This document shows positions 27,966 to 38,109 of a DNA stretch of 64,000 bases, one piece after another. This DNA is from Wenzhouxiangellaceae bacterium (GTDB taxonomy: Bacteria > Pseudomonadota > Gammaproteobacteria > Xanthomonadales > Wenzhouxiangellaceae). Numbering within the stretch: position 1 is the stretch's first letter; the number at the start of each line of letters is the position of its first letter. The notes under the pieces were generated by a model that saw nothing but the letters and a program-made list of their open reading frames with translations, did not search any database and had not been told where the DNA came from. A program made the position numbers and the translations under genes. The DNA lies in the NCBI GenBank assembly GCA_028289455.1, contig JANQPN010000031.1, positions 19,751 through 83,750 of the forward strand, written 5' to 3'.

Positions 27966-28595
27966 GTGAGCCGCACTAAAAGTAGCCGGGCATGGCTGAA
28001 AGAGCATTTCGATGACCATTGGGTCCGCCGGGCACAGGCGGAAGGCTGGCGTTCCCGTGCGGCTTTTAAGCTGTTGGAAATTGACGACAAGGACAAACTG
28101 CTGCGACCCGGGTCGATCGTGGTTGATCTGGGTGCTGCACCGGGTGGCTGGTCACAGGTGGCCGCCAGGCGCAGCAGTGGCAACGGCGAAGTAATCGCGC
28201 TGGATATATTACCGATGCCGGCGATTCCCGGTGTGATATTTCTGGAAGGTGATTTTCGTGAACAGCAGGTGTTGGAGCAGCTGCAGCTGGAGCTGAACGG
28301 CCGGCAGGTAGACGTTGTCTTATCGGATATGGCCCCCAATATCAGTGGAATGAAAGCGGTTGACCAGCCGCGCGCCATGTACCTGGCGGAGTTGGCGCTG
28401 GATTTTGCCTGCCAGCATTTAAAGCCGGGCGGCAGCTGGTTATGCAAAGTTTTCCAGGGTGCCGGTTTTGATGATTTGTTACATCAGGCCCGGGCAAATT
28501 TTGCTAAGGTATTAACCAGGAAACCGCAGGCATCGCGTCCACGCAGCAAAGAAGTGTACCTGCTGGGCCGTAATAAGCTGACCAGCCCCCGTTGA
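27966..28595 (+). CDS. rlmE: 23S rRNA 2'-O-methyltransferase RlmE (FtsJ/RrmJ)
   Basis: A 209-residue SAM-dependent enzyme that methylates the ribose of U2552 in the A loop of 23S rRNA. The K-D-K-E catalytic set is Lys35, Asp121 ([10 protein letters not shown]), Lys161 (WLCKVFQG) and Glu196 (SKEVYLLG), each three below E. coli numbering. SAM motif [15 protein letters not shown]. It begins with GTG. It is followed by ftsH, as in E. coli. Confidence 0.97.
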   Translation: MSRTKSSRAWLKEHFDDHWVRRAQAEGWRSRAAFKLLEIDDKDKLLRPGSIVVDLGAAPGGWSQVAARRSSGNGEVIALDILPMPAIPGVIFLEGDFREQQVLEQLQLELNGRQVDVVLSDMAPNISGMKAVDQPRAMYLAELALDFACQHLKPGGSWLCKVFQGAGFDDLLHQARANFAKVLTRKPQASRPRSKEVYLLGRNKLTSPR

Positions 28596-28680
28596 AAGAT
28601 GAATAATGACTTATGGGGCTGTTGAACTTTGAAAACCCGGGTTATCGTTACTGATTGCTATCCCGGATGAGGATAAAGAT

Positions 28681-30624
28681 TTGAATGATTTGGTAAAAAA
28701 CCTGATTTTATGGTCGTTTATTCTGATCGTGCTGCTATCTGTTTTTCAGCACTATACGCAGAACGCGCCTCGCACCCAGGAGCTGGAGTACTCCGCTTTT
28801 CTGGATGCTGTGCGCAATGGCCGGGTGGAATCCGTTGTTATTGAGGAAAAGGGCCTCAGCAAAGAGATCACCGGCAAGCTGAGTGACGGGTCGGATTTCA
28901 AAACCATCGGCATAGACGATCCGGGTCTGGTTAAAGACCTGGATGACAATCGTGTCAGTATTATTGGCAAAGAACCTGAGGGCCGCTCAGTTCTGCTGGA
29001 ACTGTTCCTGGGGGCCTTCCCGGTATTACTGCTGATTGGTCTATGGGTTTATTTCATGCGTCAGATGCAGGGCGGTGGCGGAGGTCGCGGTGCGATGTCC
29101 TTTGGTAAAAGCCGTGCCAAGCTGATGCAGGGTGAGGACCAGGTCAAGGTTACTTTTGCTGATGTTGCCGGTGCCGATGAAGCCAAACATGAAGTCGAAG
29201 AGCTGGTCGAGTTTTTGCGCGAGCCGGGTAAATTTACCCAGCTGGGCGGACGCATTCCCCGCGGTCTGCTGATGGTGGGGCCACCGGGTACCGGTAAAAC
29301 GCTGCTGGCCAAAGCCATCGCCGGTGAAGCCAGGGTGCCGTTTTTCTCAATTTCCGGTTCCGATTTTGTGGAAATGTTTGTCGGTGTGGGTGCATCACGT
29401 GTGCGAGACATGTTTGATCAGGCCAAGAAGAATGCCCCATGCATTATTTTCATCGATGAAATCGATGCGGTAGGCCGTCATCGCGGTGCCGGCTTAGGCG
29501 GTGGTCATGACGAGCGCGAGCAGACCTTGAATCAGCTGCTGGTGGAAATGGATGGTTTTGAGGGTGGCGAAGGCGTCATTGTTATTGCTGCAACCAACCG
29601 GCCGGATGTATTGGATCCGGCACTGCTGCGTCCCGGACGCTTTGACCGCCAGGTAGTGGTACCGCTGCCGGATTTGCGTGGGCGTGAGCAGATTCTGAAA
29701 GTTCATATGCGCAAAGTGCCGCTGGCCAAGGATGTCAATGCGCGCAATATTGCACGTGGTTCACCAGGGTTTTCCGGAGCTGATCTGGCCAACTTGGTCA
29801 ATGAGGCTGCGCTGTTCGCCGCCCGAGGCAACCGCCGTGAAGTCAATATGGAGCACTTTGAGCGCGCCAAGGACAAAATCATGATGGGTGCTGAGCGGCG
29901 TTCCATGGTGATGTCAGAAAAAGAGAAGAAACTGACTGCCTATCATGAGTCAGGGCATGCCATTGTAGGGCGCATAGTGCCCGAGCATGATCCGGTGTAC
30001 AAAGTCACCATTATTCCACGCGGGCGGGCATTGGGCGTTACCATGTTCCTGCCAGAGGAAGACAAGTACAGTCACAGCAAGCAGCATCTGGAAAGCCAGC
30101 TTTGCAGCCTGTTTGGCGGGCGTATTGCTGAGGAACTGATTTTCGGCAAGGATCAGGTCACCACAGGTGCCAGCAATGATATCGAACGGGCAACCAAAAT
30201 TGCCCGCAGTATGGTGACCAAATGGGGCTTGTCGGAAGCCTTGGGGCCACTGGCGTACAGTGATGAAGAAGATGAAGTGTTCCTGGGACGATCAGTTACT
30301 CAACACAAATCGGTTTCTGATGAAACGGCACGTCAGATTGATGAAGAAGTGCGCAAGCTGATTGATAACGCTTATGCTGTTTCCACCAAGATACTGGAAG
30401 ATAATCTGGATATTCTGCACAGCATGTCTGAGGCTTTGATGAAGTATGAAACCATCGATGCCAATCAGATTGATCAGCTGATGGCACGCGAGTCGGTTGA
30501 TCCGCCGGAAGACTGGACGGATGGTTCCAGTGACGATGCCGGCGATGACTCTGATGATGGTGCTGAAAAAGCTGTAGACGATAAGCAGGTGACCGGTTTG
30601 GATGAAAGCCCTCAGGCAACCTGA
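28681..30624 (+). CDS. ftsH: ATP-dependent zinc metalloprotease FtsH
   Basis: A 647-residue membrane-bound AAA+ protease that degrades misfolded membrane proteins and regulators such as LpxC. Two N-terminal helices (about 6-23 and 107-126) flank a periplasmic domain. Walker A GPPGTGKT is at 200-207, Walker B IIFIDEID at 255-262, the second region of homology near [18 protein letters not shown], and the zinc motif HESGH at 422-426. The C-terminal tail is acidic. The start is a TTG at 28681 with GAGG 8 bases before it. Confidence 0.98.
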   Translation: MNDLVKNLILWSFILIVLLSVFQHYTQNAPRTQELEYSAFLDAVRNGRVESVVIEEKGLSKEITGKLSDGSDFKTIGIDDPGLVKDLDDNRVSIIGKEPEGRSVLLELFLGAFPVLLLIGLWVYFMRQMQGGGGGRGAMSFGKSRAKLMQGEDQVKVTFADVAGADEAKHEVEELVEFLREPGKFTQLGGRIPRGLLMVGPPGTGKTLLAKAIAGEARVPFFSISGSDFVEMFVGVGASRVRDMFDQAKKNAPCIIFIDEIDAVGRHRGAGLGGGHDEREQTLNQLLVEMDGFEGGEGVIVIAATNRPDVLDPALLRPGRFDRQVVVPLPDLRGREQILKVHMRKVPLAKDVNARNIARGSPGFSGADLANLVNEAALFAARGNRREVNMEHFERAKDKIMMGAERRSMVMSEKEKKLTAYHESGHAIVGRIVPEHDPVYKVTIIPRGRALGVTMFLPEEDKYSHSKQHLESQLCSLFGGRIAEELIFGKDQVTTGASNDIERATKIARSMVTKWGLSEALGPLAYSDEEDEVFLGRSVTQHKSVSDETARQIDEEVRKLIDNAYAVSTKILEDNLDILHSMSEALMKYETIDANQIDQLMARESVDPPEDWTDGSSDDAGDDSDDGAEKAVDDKQVTGLDESPQAT

Positions 30625-30656
30625 GTAAGCATTACCAGCATTATGCATTGGCCAAT

Positions 30657-31502
30657 ATGAGTTGGCTGGACTGTGGCGGGCAGCGACTTGACCTGAGCCA
30701 GCCGAAAATCATGGGCGTCCTGAATGTGACGCCCGATTCTTTTTCTGACGGTGGTCGTTGGCAGGAAACGACGCACGCAATAACCCATGCAAATCAGTTG
30801 CTCGAAGAAGGCGCCGATATTATCGATATCGGCGGCGAATCGACTCGTCCGGGTGCAGACACAGTGACAGTCAGCGAAGAGCTCGATCGGGTTATGCCGG
30901 TAATTGAAGCATTACGCAAAGCCCATCCGGACGCAATGCTGTCAATTGACACCAGCAAACCGGAGGTCATGCGTGCAGCACTGACTGCCGGCGTACAGCT
31001 GGTCAATGATGTCAACGCTTTGCAGGCTGATGGTGCACTGGCTGCTGTGGCAGACAGTGGATGCGGAATTTGCCTGATGCATATGCAGGGAACACCTAAA
31101 ACGATGCAACATCAACCTGACTATGCTGATGTGGTTGCGGACATCTCAGGCTTCCTGGCTGCCCGCGTGCAGGCATGCAGCGAAGCAGGTATTGAGCCGG
31201 AACGTATCGTTGTGGATCCCGGTTTTGGCTTTGGTAAGAGCCTGCAGCATAATCTGGCTTTATTAGGCAATTTGAAACAGCTTAAAAGCTTAGGCAGACC
31301 GGTGCTGGCGGGACTTTCGCGGAAATCGATGCTGGGCCATATTACCGGCGCTGATACTGACGATCGGGTAACTGCCAGTGTTGTGGCGGCACTACTGGCA
31401 GCGCAGAACGGTGCTTCAATATTGCGCGTGCATGATGTCGAAGAAACCCGTCAGGGGTTGCAGATATGGCAGGCTATGCGCGAATATACCCGGCCGGATT
31501 AG
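30657..31502 (+). CDS. folP: Dihydropteroate synthase
   Basis: A 281-residue TIM-barrel enzyme that joins para-aminobenzoate to dihydropterin pyrophosphate in folate synthesis. Signature motifs: IMGVLNVTPDSFSDGG near the N-terminus, GADIIDIGGESTRPGA, and VDPGFGFGKSLQHNLALL. The ATG at 30657 was chosen over the TTG at 30648; neither has a clear Shine-Dalgarno, and the gap from ftsH is 32 bases. Target of sulfonamides. Same order as E. coli ftsH-folP-glmM. Confidence 0.97.
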   Translation: MSWLDCGGQRLDLSQPKIMGVLNVTPDSFSDGGRWQETTHAITHANQLLEEGADIIDIGGESTRPGADTVTVSEELDRVMPVIEALRKAHPDAMLSIDTSKPEVMRAALTAGVQLVNDVNALQADGALAAVADSGCGICLMHMQGTPKTMQHQPDYADVVADISGFLAARVQACSEAGIEPERIVVDPGFGFGKSLQHNLALLGNLKQLKSLGRPVLAGLSRKSMLGHITGADTDDRVTASVVAALLAAQNGASILRVHDVEETRQGLQIWQAMREYTRPD

Positions 31503-31541
31503 GGATAGTATTCGAACTGCTGTGTAACACGCCGGGAAACT

Positions 31542-32912
31542 ATGAGTAAGCGATATTTTGGAACAGATGGTATCCGCGGCCGGGTAGGTCAGCCTCCGGT
31601 TACCCCGGATTTCATGTTGCGGCTGGGTCATGCTGTCGGCAGTGAAATGCAAACCGCCAGCCGTCGGCTGGTCGTCATTGGTAAAGACACCCGGTTGTCC
31701 GGTTACATGTTTGAATCAGCATTGGAAGCAGGTCTGGCGGCAGCTGGTGCGGATATTGCTTTACTGGGTCCGTTACCGACGCCGGCGGTTTCCTATCTGA
31801 CCCGTACTTTGGGTGGCTGTGCGGGAATAGTGATTTCCGCTTCGCATAATCCTTACCATGACAATGGCATCAAGCTGTTCGCACACAACGGCGGTAAGCT
31901 GCCAAACCATGATCAGCAGGCTATTGAGCAGCGGCTGGAACAGTTGCTGCAGGCGGAATATCTGCCGATGTCTGCAGTCAACAGGATTGGCAAAGCCAGA
32001 CGGATTGATGATGCAGCAGGGCGCTATATTGAATTCTGCAAGGCCAGTATTGATGTGGATATCAGTCTGGAAAACTACCGGATTGTCATAGATTGCGCGC
32101 ATGGCGCAGGCTATCAGGTTGCGCCGCGCATTCTGGAAGAGCTGGGTGCGGAAGTCATTGCCATCAATAACCAGCCGGATGGCCTCAATATCAACCGCGA
32201 ATGCGGCTCTACGCACCCGCAAGGCCTGCAACAGGCTGTACAGACGCATAATGCGGATCTTGGTCTGGCACTGGATGGGGATGCCGACCGTGTAATCATG
32301 GTGGACCATCAGGGCAGGCTGGTCGATGGTGACGGCATACTATATATATTAGCCAGCGAACGTTTCCGGGAAGGCAGGTTGAGCCCGGAGCAGGGTGTGG
32401 TTGGTACACTGATGACCAATTACGGGTTGGAACAGGCACTGGCCAGAAACGGCATTCCAATGGAGCGCAGTGATGTCGGTGATCGTTTTGTCCATCAGAA
32501 ACTGCTGGAGCACAGCTGGCAGCTGGGTGGAGAAACTTCAGGGCATGTGCTGTGTCTGGACAAGTCGATTACCGGTGATGGGATGCTCACGGCTGTACAG
32601 GTGCTGCAGGCTCTGGCCAGGCGGCGTATCAGTATGGCGCAGGCAGTTGATGGCCTGCAGCTGCTGCCTCAGATAATGATTAATGTCCCATTGGGTAATT
32701 CCTGTTGGGCGGACTTACAGCAGCACGTCAAGCTGACAGACGCTGTAAGTGCTGTTGAACGGCAACTTGATGGCGTCGGCCGGTTGGTATTGAGACCTTC
32801 CGGCACTGAGCCGCTGGTGCGGATAATGGTTGAACATGAAGATAATCAGCTGGCCGCCGGATATGCCCGGCAGGTGGCTGCTGCAGTACAGGAACTGACA
32901 CAAAATGCATGA
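31542..32912 (+). CDS. glmM: Phosphoglucosamine mutase
   Basis: A 456-residue enzyme that converts glucosamine-6-phosphate to glucosamine-1-phosphate for peptidoglycan and lipopolysaccharide. The active serine that must be phosphorylated is Ser101 in GIVISASHNPYHDNG; the metal-binding loop DGDADR and the C-terminal phosphate-binding RPSGTEPLVRIMVE are present. The last 8 bases overlap the start of the next gene. The neighbouring secG of many relatives is missing here. Confidence 0.98.
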   Translation: MSKRYFGTDGIRGRVGQPPVTPDFMLRLGHAVGSEMQTASRRLVVIGKDTRLSGYMFESALEAGLAAAGADIALLGPLPTPAVSYLTRTLGGCAGIVISASHNPYHDNGIKLFAHNGGKLPNHDQQAIEQRLEQLLQAEYLPMSAVNRIGKARRIDDAAGRYIEFCKASIDVDISLENYRIVIDCAHGAGYQVAPRILEELGAEVIAINNQPDGLNINRECGSTHPQGLQQAVQTHNADLGLALDGDADRVIMVDHQGRLVDGDGILYILASERFREGRLSPEQGVVGTLMTNYGLEQALARNGIPMERSDVGDRFVHQKLLEHSWQLGGETSGHVLCLDKSITGDGMLTAVQVLQALARRRISMAQAVDGLQLLPQIMINVPLGNSCWADLQQHVKLTDAVSAVERQLDGVGRLVLRPSGTEPLVRIMVEHEDNQLAAGYARQVAAAVQELTQNA

Positions 32913-33843
32913 CAATATTCCGGTTTTCGATTTATCCGGTCACACTGATGTAAGTGACGAACAGGTACTGGCAATTGGTCACGCTTATCAGGCATTCGGG
33001 TTTGCAGGGTTCACCGGCCATGGTATCGACGATGATTTGATCGCGCGGGCACATCGAGTGTTTGCCCAACTGTTTGAATTACCCGAAGCGGTTAAGCAAA
33101 AATATCGACGCCCCGGACAGGGCGGGGCACGCGGTTACACCGGGTTCGGTATTGAGCAGGCAAAAGATCATGACGTTCCGGATTTGAAAGAGTTCTGGCA
33201 TATCGGCAGGGAAGTTGAACAGGGAAATCGCTATCCGGACGTACTGTTCCCGAATTTCTGGCCTGTAGAATTACCGGCATTACGTTCTGAAGGCTATGCA
33301 CTGTTTGATGCGCTGGATGAGCTGGGACGAAGAATTCTAAAGCTGCTGGCACGTTTCCTGACGCTGAGGGAAGACTGGTTTGAAGATAAGGTCGATCAGG
33401 GCAACGGGGTGTTGCGCGCTATTCATTACCCTCCGATTACAGCAGCTCAGGCCGGGCAGGTGCGTGCAGCAGCACATGAAGATATTAACGTGATTACTTT
33501 ACTGGTTGGTTCAGAACAGGCCGGTTTGGAGATTCTGACACGTAACAACCGGTGGATACCGGTAACTACGATTCCCGGGACCATTGTTGTGAATATCGGC
33601 GATATGCTCCAGCGCCTTACCAATCATGTGCTGCCGTCCACTACGCACAGAGTGGTCAACCCGGAAGGCGACCTGATACGGTCTTCACGTTACTCAATGC
33701 CGTATTTTCTGCACTTCAATCCTGATGTGGAAATCAATACTCTGCCGCAATGCATAGCTGAAGAAAACCCTGATCGATACCCTGAAACGATAACCGCCAA
33801 CGAATACCTGCAGCAGCGTCTGGAAGAGATTAAGCTGGCCTAG
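32905..33843 (+). CDS. Isopenicillin N synthase-like 2-oxoglutarate/Fe(II) oxygenase
   Basis: A 312-residue non-heme iron oxygenase of the isopenicillin N synthase family. The N-terminal DIOX_N region begins IPVFDLSGHTDVSD. The iron ligands are His and Asp in AAHEDINVITLL and a distal His in STTHRVVNP; the 2-oxoglutarate-binding Arg/Ser pair is in SSRYSMPYF. All key residues appear intact. The substrate is unknown; bacterial relatives hydroxylate diverse small molecules. It overlaps glmM by 8 bases and precedes a flippase-like gene, so it is probably part of the glmM transcript. Confidence 0.9.
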   Translation: MHDNIPVFDLSGHTDVSDEQVLAIGHAYQAFGFAGFTGHGIDDDLIARAHRVFAQLFELPEAVKQKYRRPGQGGARGYTGFGIEQAKDHDVPDLKEFWHIGREVEQGNRYPDVLFPNFWPVELPALRSEGYALFDALDELGRRILKLLARFLTLREDWFEDKVDQGNGVLRAIHYPPITAAQAGQVRAAAHEDINVITLLVGSEQAGLEILTRNNRWIPVTTIPGTIVVNIGDMLQRLTNHVLPSTTHRVVNPEGDLIRSSRYSMPYFLHFNPDVEINTLPQCIAEENPDRYPETITANEYLQQRLEEIKLA

Positions 33844-33863
33844 CAGCAGCTGATTGATTGAGC

Positions 33864-35165
33864 ATGTCTCAGGATCAACCGGGTCAGCACACACCCAGGG
33901 TTTTTAAAAATTTTGGGTTGCTGCTGGGCGGCCGGGTCGGCGCAGCGCTGTTCACCGTTGTTGCGTTGGCAATTATGGCCCGTGAGCTGGGTGTGGAAGC
34001 ATTCGGGCTGGTCATTCTGGTACATACCTATGTGCTGATAATTAACGGAATATTCAGCACCAAAGCATTCGAAGCCATTGTTAAATATGGACTGCCGGCG
34101 CACTTGAATAATGATCAGGCGTCGCTGAAAAATCTGTTCTCGGCCAGTTATTGTGCGGATGTATTAACTGCTGTAATCAGCTGTTTAATGGCAATTTTAC
34201 TGGCACCGTGGGTAGCTGAGTGGCTGGATTCTGATCAGCAGTTTGCCAACTGGATGCAGGTGTACGGGCTGGTCCTCCTGGCTACCGGAACAAGTACAGC
34301 CAAAGGTATTTTGCGGTTGTACAACAAATTTGCGGCACTGGGTTTTCAATTGGGTATGGGTCCGCTGGTACGCTGTGTCCTGGTTGTTGCAGCCTGGTTG
34401 ACTGAGGGTGGCCCGGTCAGCTATCTGGCAGCCTGGGGGGTAGGTTACCTGGTTGAAAACCTGATGTTGCATTGGCAGGCCTGGATGCAGGTCAGTCAGC
34501 AGCTGCAAGCGCCACGCTGGCATAAGCCGCAGATCAGCAGGCTGGCCAGGCGGCACCCCGGTTTCTGGCCATTTGTTGGTGTTACCTATGTGCAGGGAAC
34601 GTTGGACTTGTTGCCCAAACAGCTGGCTACAATGCTGTCAGGTATTTTTCTGGGCACCTCAGCTGCCGGGTTATTTCGTGTAGCGCGCGAAATCGCAACC
34701 ATTGTTTCCAAGCCAGCACTGTTGCTGCGTCAGGCAGTATTCACCGATTTAACCCATTTGTGGGAGACCCGCGATCCTCGTTTTAAGACCCTGCCGGTCA
34801 AGACCGCTTTGATTACCGGTAGCGTTGGTCTGCTGCTGGCTTTGCTGGCCATTCCATTTGGTCAGGCGGTGCTGCTGCTGTTTGGTGATGGTTATCAGCA
34901 GGCTCACTGGTTGCTGGTAGTGCTGCTGGCGGCAGCCAGTATGGAGCTGGCGGCCTCCAGTCTGCATATGAGCGCATACGCAATGAATAAGGCGGTCAGT
35001 ATTGTATTGATTAATCTGTTCGCCACTGGTGTATATCTGGCCGCTTTTGCCTGGTTGACACCGCTTTACGGGTTAATTGCGACAGGCTGGGCAGCCTGTC
35101 TGATGGCTGCTATTGCTTTACTGGGTGCTGCCTGGCTGATCTGGCGCTTAAAGCTGGAACCGTGA
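33864..35165 (+). CDS. Oligosaccharide flippase-like membrane protein (Wzx/MATE fold)
   Basis: A 433-residue polytopic membrane protein of the polysaccharide transport (Wzx/MurJ-like) superfamily, with about twelve hydrophobic helices. The opening helix LLLGGRVGAALFTVVALAIMA with a following RELGVEAFGLV is typical of this family. Such proteins flip lipid-linked sugars across the inner membrane. No glycosyltransferase lies nearby, so the substrate is unknown. ATG at 33864 preferred to the TTG two codons earlier. It ends 6 bases before the convergent lpxH. Confidence 0.88.
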   Translation: MSQDQPGQHTPRVFKNFGLLLGGRVGAALFTVVALAIMARELGVEAFGLVILVHTYVLIINGIFSTKAFEAIVKYGLPAHLNNDQASLKNLFSASYCADVLTAVISCLMAILLAPWVAEWLDSDQQFANWMQVYGLVLLATGTSTAKGILRLYNKFAALGFQLGMGPLVRCVLVVAAWLTEGGPVSYLAAWGVGYLVENLMLHWQAWMQVSQQLQAPRWHKPQISRLARRHPGFWPFVGVTYVQGTLDLLPKQLATMLSGIFLGTSAAGLFRVAREIATIVSKPALLLRQAVFTDLTHLWETRDPRFKTLPVKTALITGSVGLLLALLAIPFGQAVLLLFGDGYQQAHWLLVVLLAAASMELAASSLHMSAYAMNKAVSIVLINLFATGVYLAAFAWLTPLYGLIATGWAACLMAAIALLGAAWLIWRLKLEP

Positions 35166-35171
35166 TTCGGT

Positions 35172-35897
35172 CTAAATGACGCCACCATGCCGGTGAATAC
35201 CGTCTGTGTCGATTTCCAGCCAGCTGGCCTGGCTGTACCAGTCACCTAATACCAGCCGCTGCCGGACATCATGATAAGTATGATCAGCGGGGCGGTGAGT
35301 ATGGCCGTGGATAATGGTATCTACACCACTGCCGGCAAATACTTCCTGAATTACTGCCTGATTGACATCCATGATGCCGGCTGCACTGTTTTGAGTATGC
35401 TGGCGGCTGGCGTCACGGGCGTTTTTAGCAAATGCCACACGTTCAGCTTCAGATTGAGCTAAAAATGCCTGTCGGACTTCAGGTTTAAGCCGGTGGCTGC
35501 GGAATGCCTGGTACTCCACATCATCGGTACACCATGCATCCCCATGCGAAAGTAATACCGGCTGCTGATTGAAGTATACGATGCAGGGATCTTCCAGCAG
35601 TTGCATACCGGCTTGCGCGGCATAATCAGGCCCGATCAGAAAATCCCGATTGCCGTGCATGAAGAATAGGGATATTCCATTGCCGGCTAATTGGCGCAGT
35701 TCAACTGCAACCTCCAGTCCAAGTGTCCCTGGCGCGTCATCGCCTATCCACAGTTCAAACAGATCGCCGAGGATGAACAGCGCCTGACAATGACTGGTTT
35801 GTGAATGCAGAAATTTGAAGAAGCGCCGGGTGATTTCCGGCGCTTCCGTGGAGAGATGCACATCAGACAGCAGCAGACTACAGCCTTTGGCGTGCAT
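35172..35897 (-). CDS. lpxH: UDP-2,3-diacylglucosamine diphosphatase
   Basis: A 241-residue calcineurin-like metallophosphatase that makes lipid X in lipid A synthesis. The di-manganese ligands are Asp12 and His14 (LLSDVHLS), Asp45 (LGDLFELW), Asn83 (GNRDFL), His118 (LSHGD), His199 and His201 (HGHTH), each four above E. coli numbering. Length is normal. It lies 23 bases after a cyclophilin gene, the same pairing as ppiB-lpxH in E. coli. Confidence 0.97.
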   Translation of the reverse strand: MHAKGCSLLLSDVHLSTEAPEITRRFFKFLHSQTSHCQALFILGDLFELWIGDDAPGTLGLEVAVELRQLAGNGISLFFMHGNRDFLIGPDYAAQAGMQLLEDPCIVYFNQQPVLLSHGDAWCTDDVEYQAFRSHRLKPEVRQAFLAQSEAERVAFAKNARDASRQHTQNSAAGIMDVNQAVIQEVFAGSGVDTIIHGHTHRPADHTYHDVRQRLVLGDWYSQASWLEIDTDGIHRHGGVI

Positions 35898-35920
35898 CGA
35901 TGGTATGTCTGGCTGTTTTA

Positions 35921-36568
35921 TCAGTTGGCTCTGTAAATGTCGACAGAATCGATGCTGATGGTCTCCAGAGGCACATCCCGGTTGAATGGAGGTATTGGTC
36001 CGGTTTCGGTAGTAGCGATGGTATCGACAACTTCCATGCCTTCCAGCACTTTTCCGAAAACAGCGTAACCCCAGGTCTGGCCGGTATTTTTATTACGATG
36101 ATCCAGAGCGCGGTTGTCACTGTGGTTGATGAAAAACTGGCTGGTGGCAGAATGCGGATCGCCGGTCCGCGCCATCGCAATAGTGCCGCGCTCGTTACTC
36201 AGGCCGTTGTCAGCTTCGTTGGTGACCGGGTTGCGGGTTTGCTTGCGTTGCATATCAGCGGAAAAACCGCCGCCCTGAACCATGAAGCCTTCGATAACCC
36301 GGTGAAAAATTGTATCGTCATAATAGCCGTCTTCAGCATACTGAAGGAAGTTATTAACGGTATTGGGCGCACGGTCTGCGAACAGTTCCAGGCGGATATC
36401 ACCCTTGCTGGTATGCAGAACTATCTGGGGGCGGTTAACATTGTCAACCTGGATGGTATTGCTGCCGACCGCGGCTCCTTCAGCTGATTGTGATGCAGCT
36501 GTATTGATACCGGCCAGTGACAGTAGGCCGGCTGCCAAAATGGACTGAATAAAAGTTAAACGGCGCAT
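35921..36568 (-). CDS. Secreted cyclophilin-type peptidyl-prolyl isomerase
   Basis: A 215-residue peptidyl-prolyl cis-trans isomerase. Residues 1 to about 27 form a signal peptide (MRRLTFIQSILAAGLLSLAG, cleavage near AASQ), so it acts in the periplasm. The cyclophilin domain holds the catalytic FHRVIEGFMVQGGGF and SATSQFFINHSDN motifs. It occupies the place of cytoplasmic PpiB upstream of lpxH in E. coli, but the leader makes it PpiA-like in location. Likely cotranscribed with lpxH. Confidence 0.95.
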   Translation of the reverse strand: MRRLTFIQSILAAGLLSLAGINTAASQSAEGAAVGSNTIQVDNVNRPQIVLHTSKGDIRLELFADRAPNTVNNFLQYAEDGYYDDTIFHRVIEGFMVQGGGFSADMQRKQTRNPVTNEADNGLSNERGTIAMARTGDPHSATSQFFINHSDNRALDHRNKNTGQTWGYAVFGKVLEGMEVVDTIATTETGPIPPFNRDVPLETISIDSVDIYRAN

Positions 36569-36766
36569 AGGTTTTCCTCATGACTTGAAATTCTCAGGTT
36601 GCGAATGATACCGCTTAGCAGTCAATGTTGCAGGAATGATTGCATCAAATCTGCTGGAAGCTCACTATCGCCTGTTTATTTTTGGCTATTATGAGTTAAC
36701 TTTGTTACTGCTGGCAGAGTATCAAAATACCCCGGTTTCGACATTATCCAACATAAAGGTTCACCG

Positions 36767-37813
36767 ATGACACAAACTGAAACAGCTTCTGAAGCGCTTT
36801 TTCAGCCAATGATCTGGCAGCAGGACCACCTGCAACTGCTGGATCAGCGCTTGCTGCCGCATCAGGAGCATTGGTTGCGGCTTGAGCATGCAGATCAGGC
36901 TGCAACCGCGATTCGCGACCTGGCGGTTCGCGGTGCACCGGCAATCGGTATTACCGCTGCCTACGGTGCGGTGCTGGCAGCATGTGAGTGCCGTCAACAG
37001 GATAAAGCCGGCTGGCGGGAGGAATGGATTACGCAGTTGGGGAAGTTGGCTCAGGCCAGACCAACAGCCGTTAATCTGGGCTGGGCGCTGGACAGAATGC
37101 TATCCATCGAGTTGCCGGAAGATGATCCACTTGCCAGGCTGGAACAGGAAGCGATTGCCATCCATCAGGAGGATATCAACTGTAACAGGCAGCTGGCAGC
37201 GCTGGGTTCCGGGTTGATAAGGCCAGGCAGCAGAGTATTAACCCATTGCAATACCGGCCCATTGGCTACCGGTGGAATAGGTACTGCGCTGGGCGTGATC
37301 ATTTCTGCCTGGCAGCAGGGCAGGCTGACTGATGTATTTGCCGATGAAACCCGGCCATGGCTGCAGGGAAGCCGTCTGACGGCCTGGGAACTGACCCGGC
37401 ATCAGGTGCCCTGTCAATTGATCATTGACGGCGCCGCAGCATGGCTGATGGCCTCACAGGGCATAGATTGGTTGATTGTCGGTGCAGACCGGGTCGCTGC
37501 CAATGGTGATGTGGCCAACAAGATTGGTACTTACTCTGCCATGCTGGCAGCCAGGTCGCATGGTGTGAACACCATGGTTGTTGTGCCATGGTCGACAGTG
37601 GATATGAATACCACTGATGGTGGGAACATCCCCATCGAGCAGCGTGCTGACAGTGAAATTACCAACATTGGTGGGCATCAGATTGCGGCTGAAGGTGCAA
37701 CCAGCTGGAACCCAGTGTTTGATATTACCCCTGCTGAACTGGTTGATTTTCTGGTGACTGAACGCGGCATTATTGCCAATCCAGACCAGGCAAAAATAGC
37801 CGAATTGGCATAA
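36767..37813 (+). CDS. mtnA: S-methyl-5-thioribose-1-phosphate isomerase
   Basis: A 348-residue enzyme of the methionine salvage pathway that converts methylthioribose-1-phosphate to methylthioribulose-1-phosphate. Catalytic residues are Cys161 (LTHCNTGPLATGG) and Asp241 (VGADRVAANGDVANKIG); the RGAPAIGITAAYG signature is at about 55-67. AAGG a few bases upstream serves as Shine-Dalgarno. It precedes gyrA, an arrangement also seen in Pseudomonas; other mtn genes are not in the window. Confidence 0.96.
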   Translation: MTQTETASEALFQPMIWQQDHLQLLDQRLLPHQEHWLRLEHADQAATAIRDLAVRGAPAIGITAAYGAVLAACECRQQDKAGWREEWITQLGKLAQARPTAVNLGWALDRMLSIELPEDDPLARLEQEAIAIHQEDINCNRQLAALGSGLIRPGSRVLTHCNTGPLATGGIGTALGVIISAWQQGRLTDVFADETRPWLQGSRLTAWELTRHQVPCQLIIDGAAAWLMASQGIDWLIVGADRVAANGDVANKIGTYSAMLAARSHGVNTMVVVPWSTVDMNTTDGGNIPIEQRADSEITNIGGHQIAAEGATSWNPVFDITPAELVDFLVTERGIIANPDQAKIAELA

Positions 37814-37982
37814 ATGCAAATGCTGTTTACAAGTGCTGCCGGCACTTATCCCGAGGGGCTTTTAACAGGTGATTTTACAGCAGGTGCACAAGCAAACCTG
37901 CGGTCCAGCAAAACTGTTAGGTAAGTATCTGAATTAAAAGATATTTTTTAAGCCCTGTCAGCGTGCTTTAAGGGTGCTTCTG

Positions 37983-37991
37983 TGGTATAAT
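37983..37991 (+). promoter_or_regulatory. Extended -10 promoter of gyrA
   Basis: TGGTATAAT is a perfect TATAAT (37986-37991) with the TG of an extended -10 element. No good -35 lies 16-18 bases upstream, which fits an extended -10 promoter. It is about 120 bases before the gyrA ATG in a 296-base spacer that otherwise shows no gene. Confidence 0.7.
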
Positions 37992-38109
37992 TTCGAGTTT
38001 GTTGCAGCATTTTTACAGGGTGGTTTTTTTCCCGCCTAAGCGCTTGATAAGCAACATTAAATTCAAGCTGATGTGCCGTTTGGTACGAGTACTATTGGAA
38101 AGCTGAAAT

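Noticed and set aside
28596..28680. A heat-shock (sigma-32) promoter before ftsH
   Set aside because: A TTTGAAA and a CCCGGAT are present, but they are about 27 bases apart, well outside the usual spacing.
37814..37985. A terminator or riboswitch after mtnA
   Set aside because: A 6-base stem near 37839-37855 has no T run, and no known riboswitch pattern was recognised.
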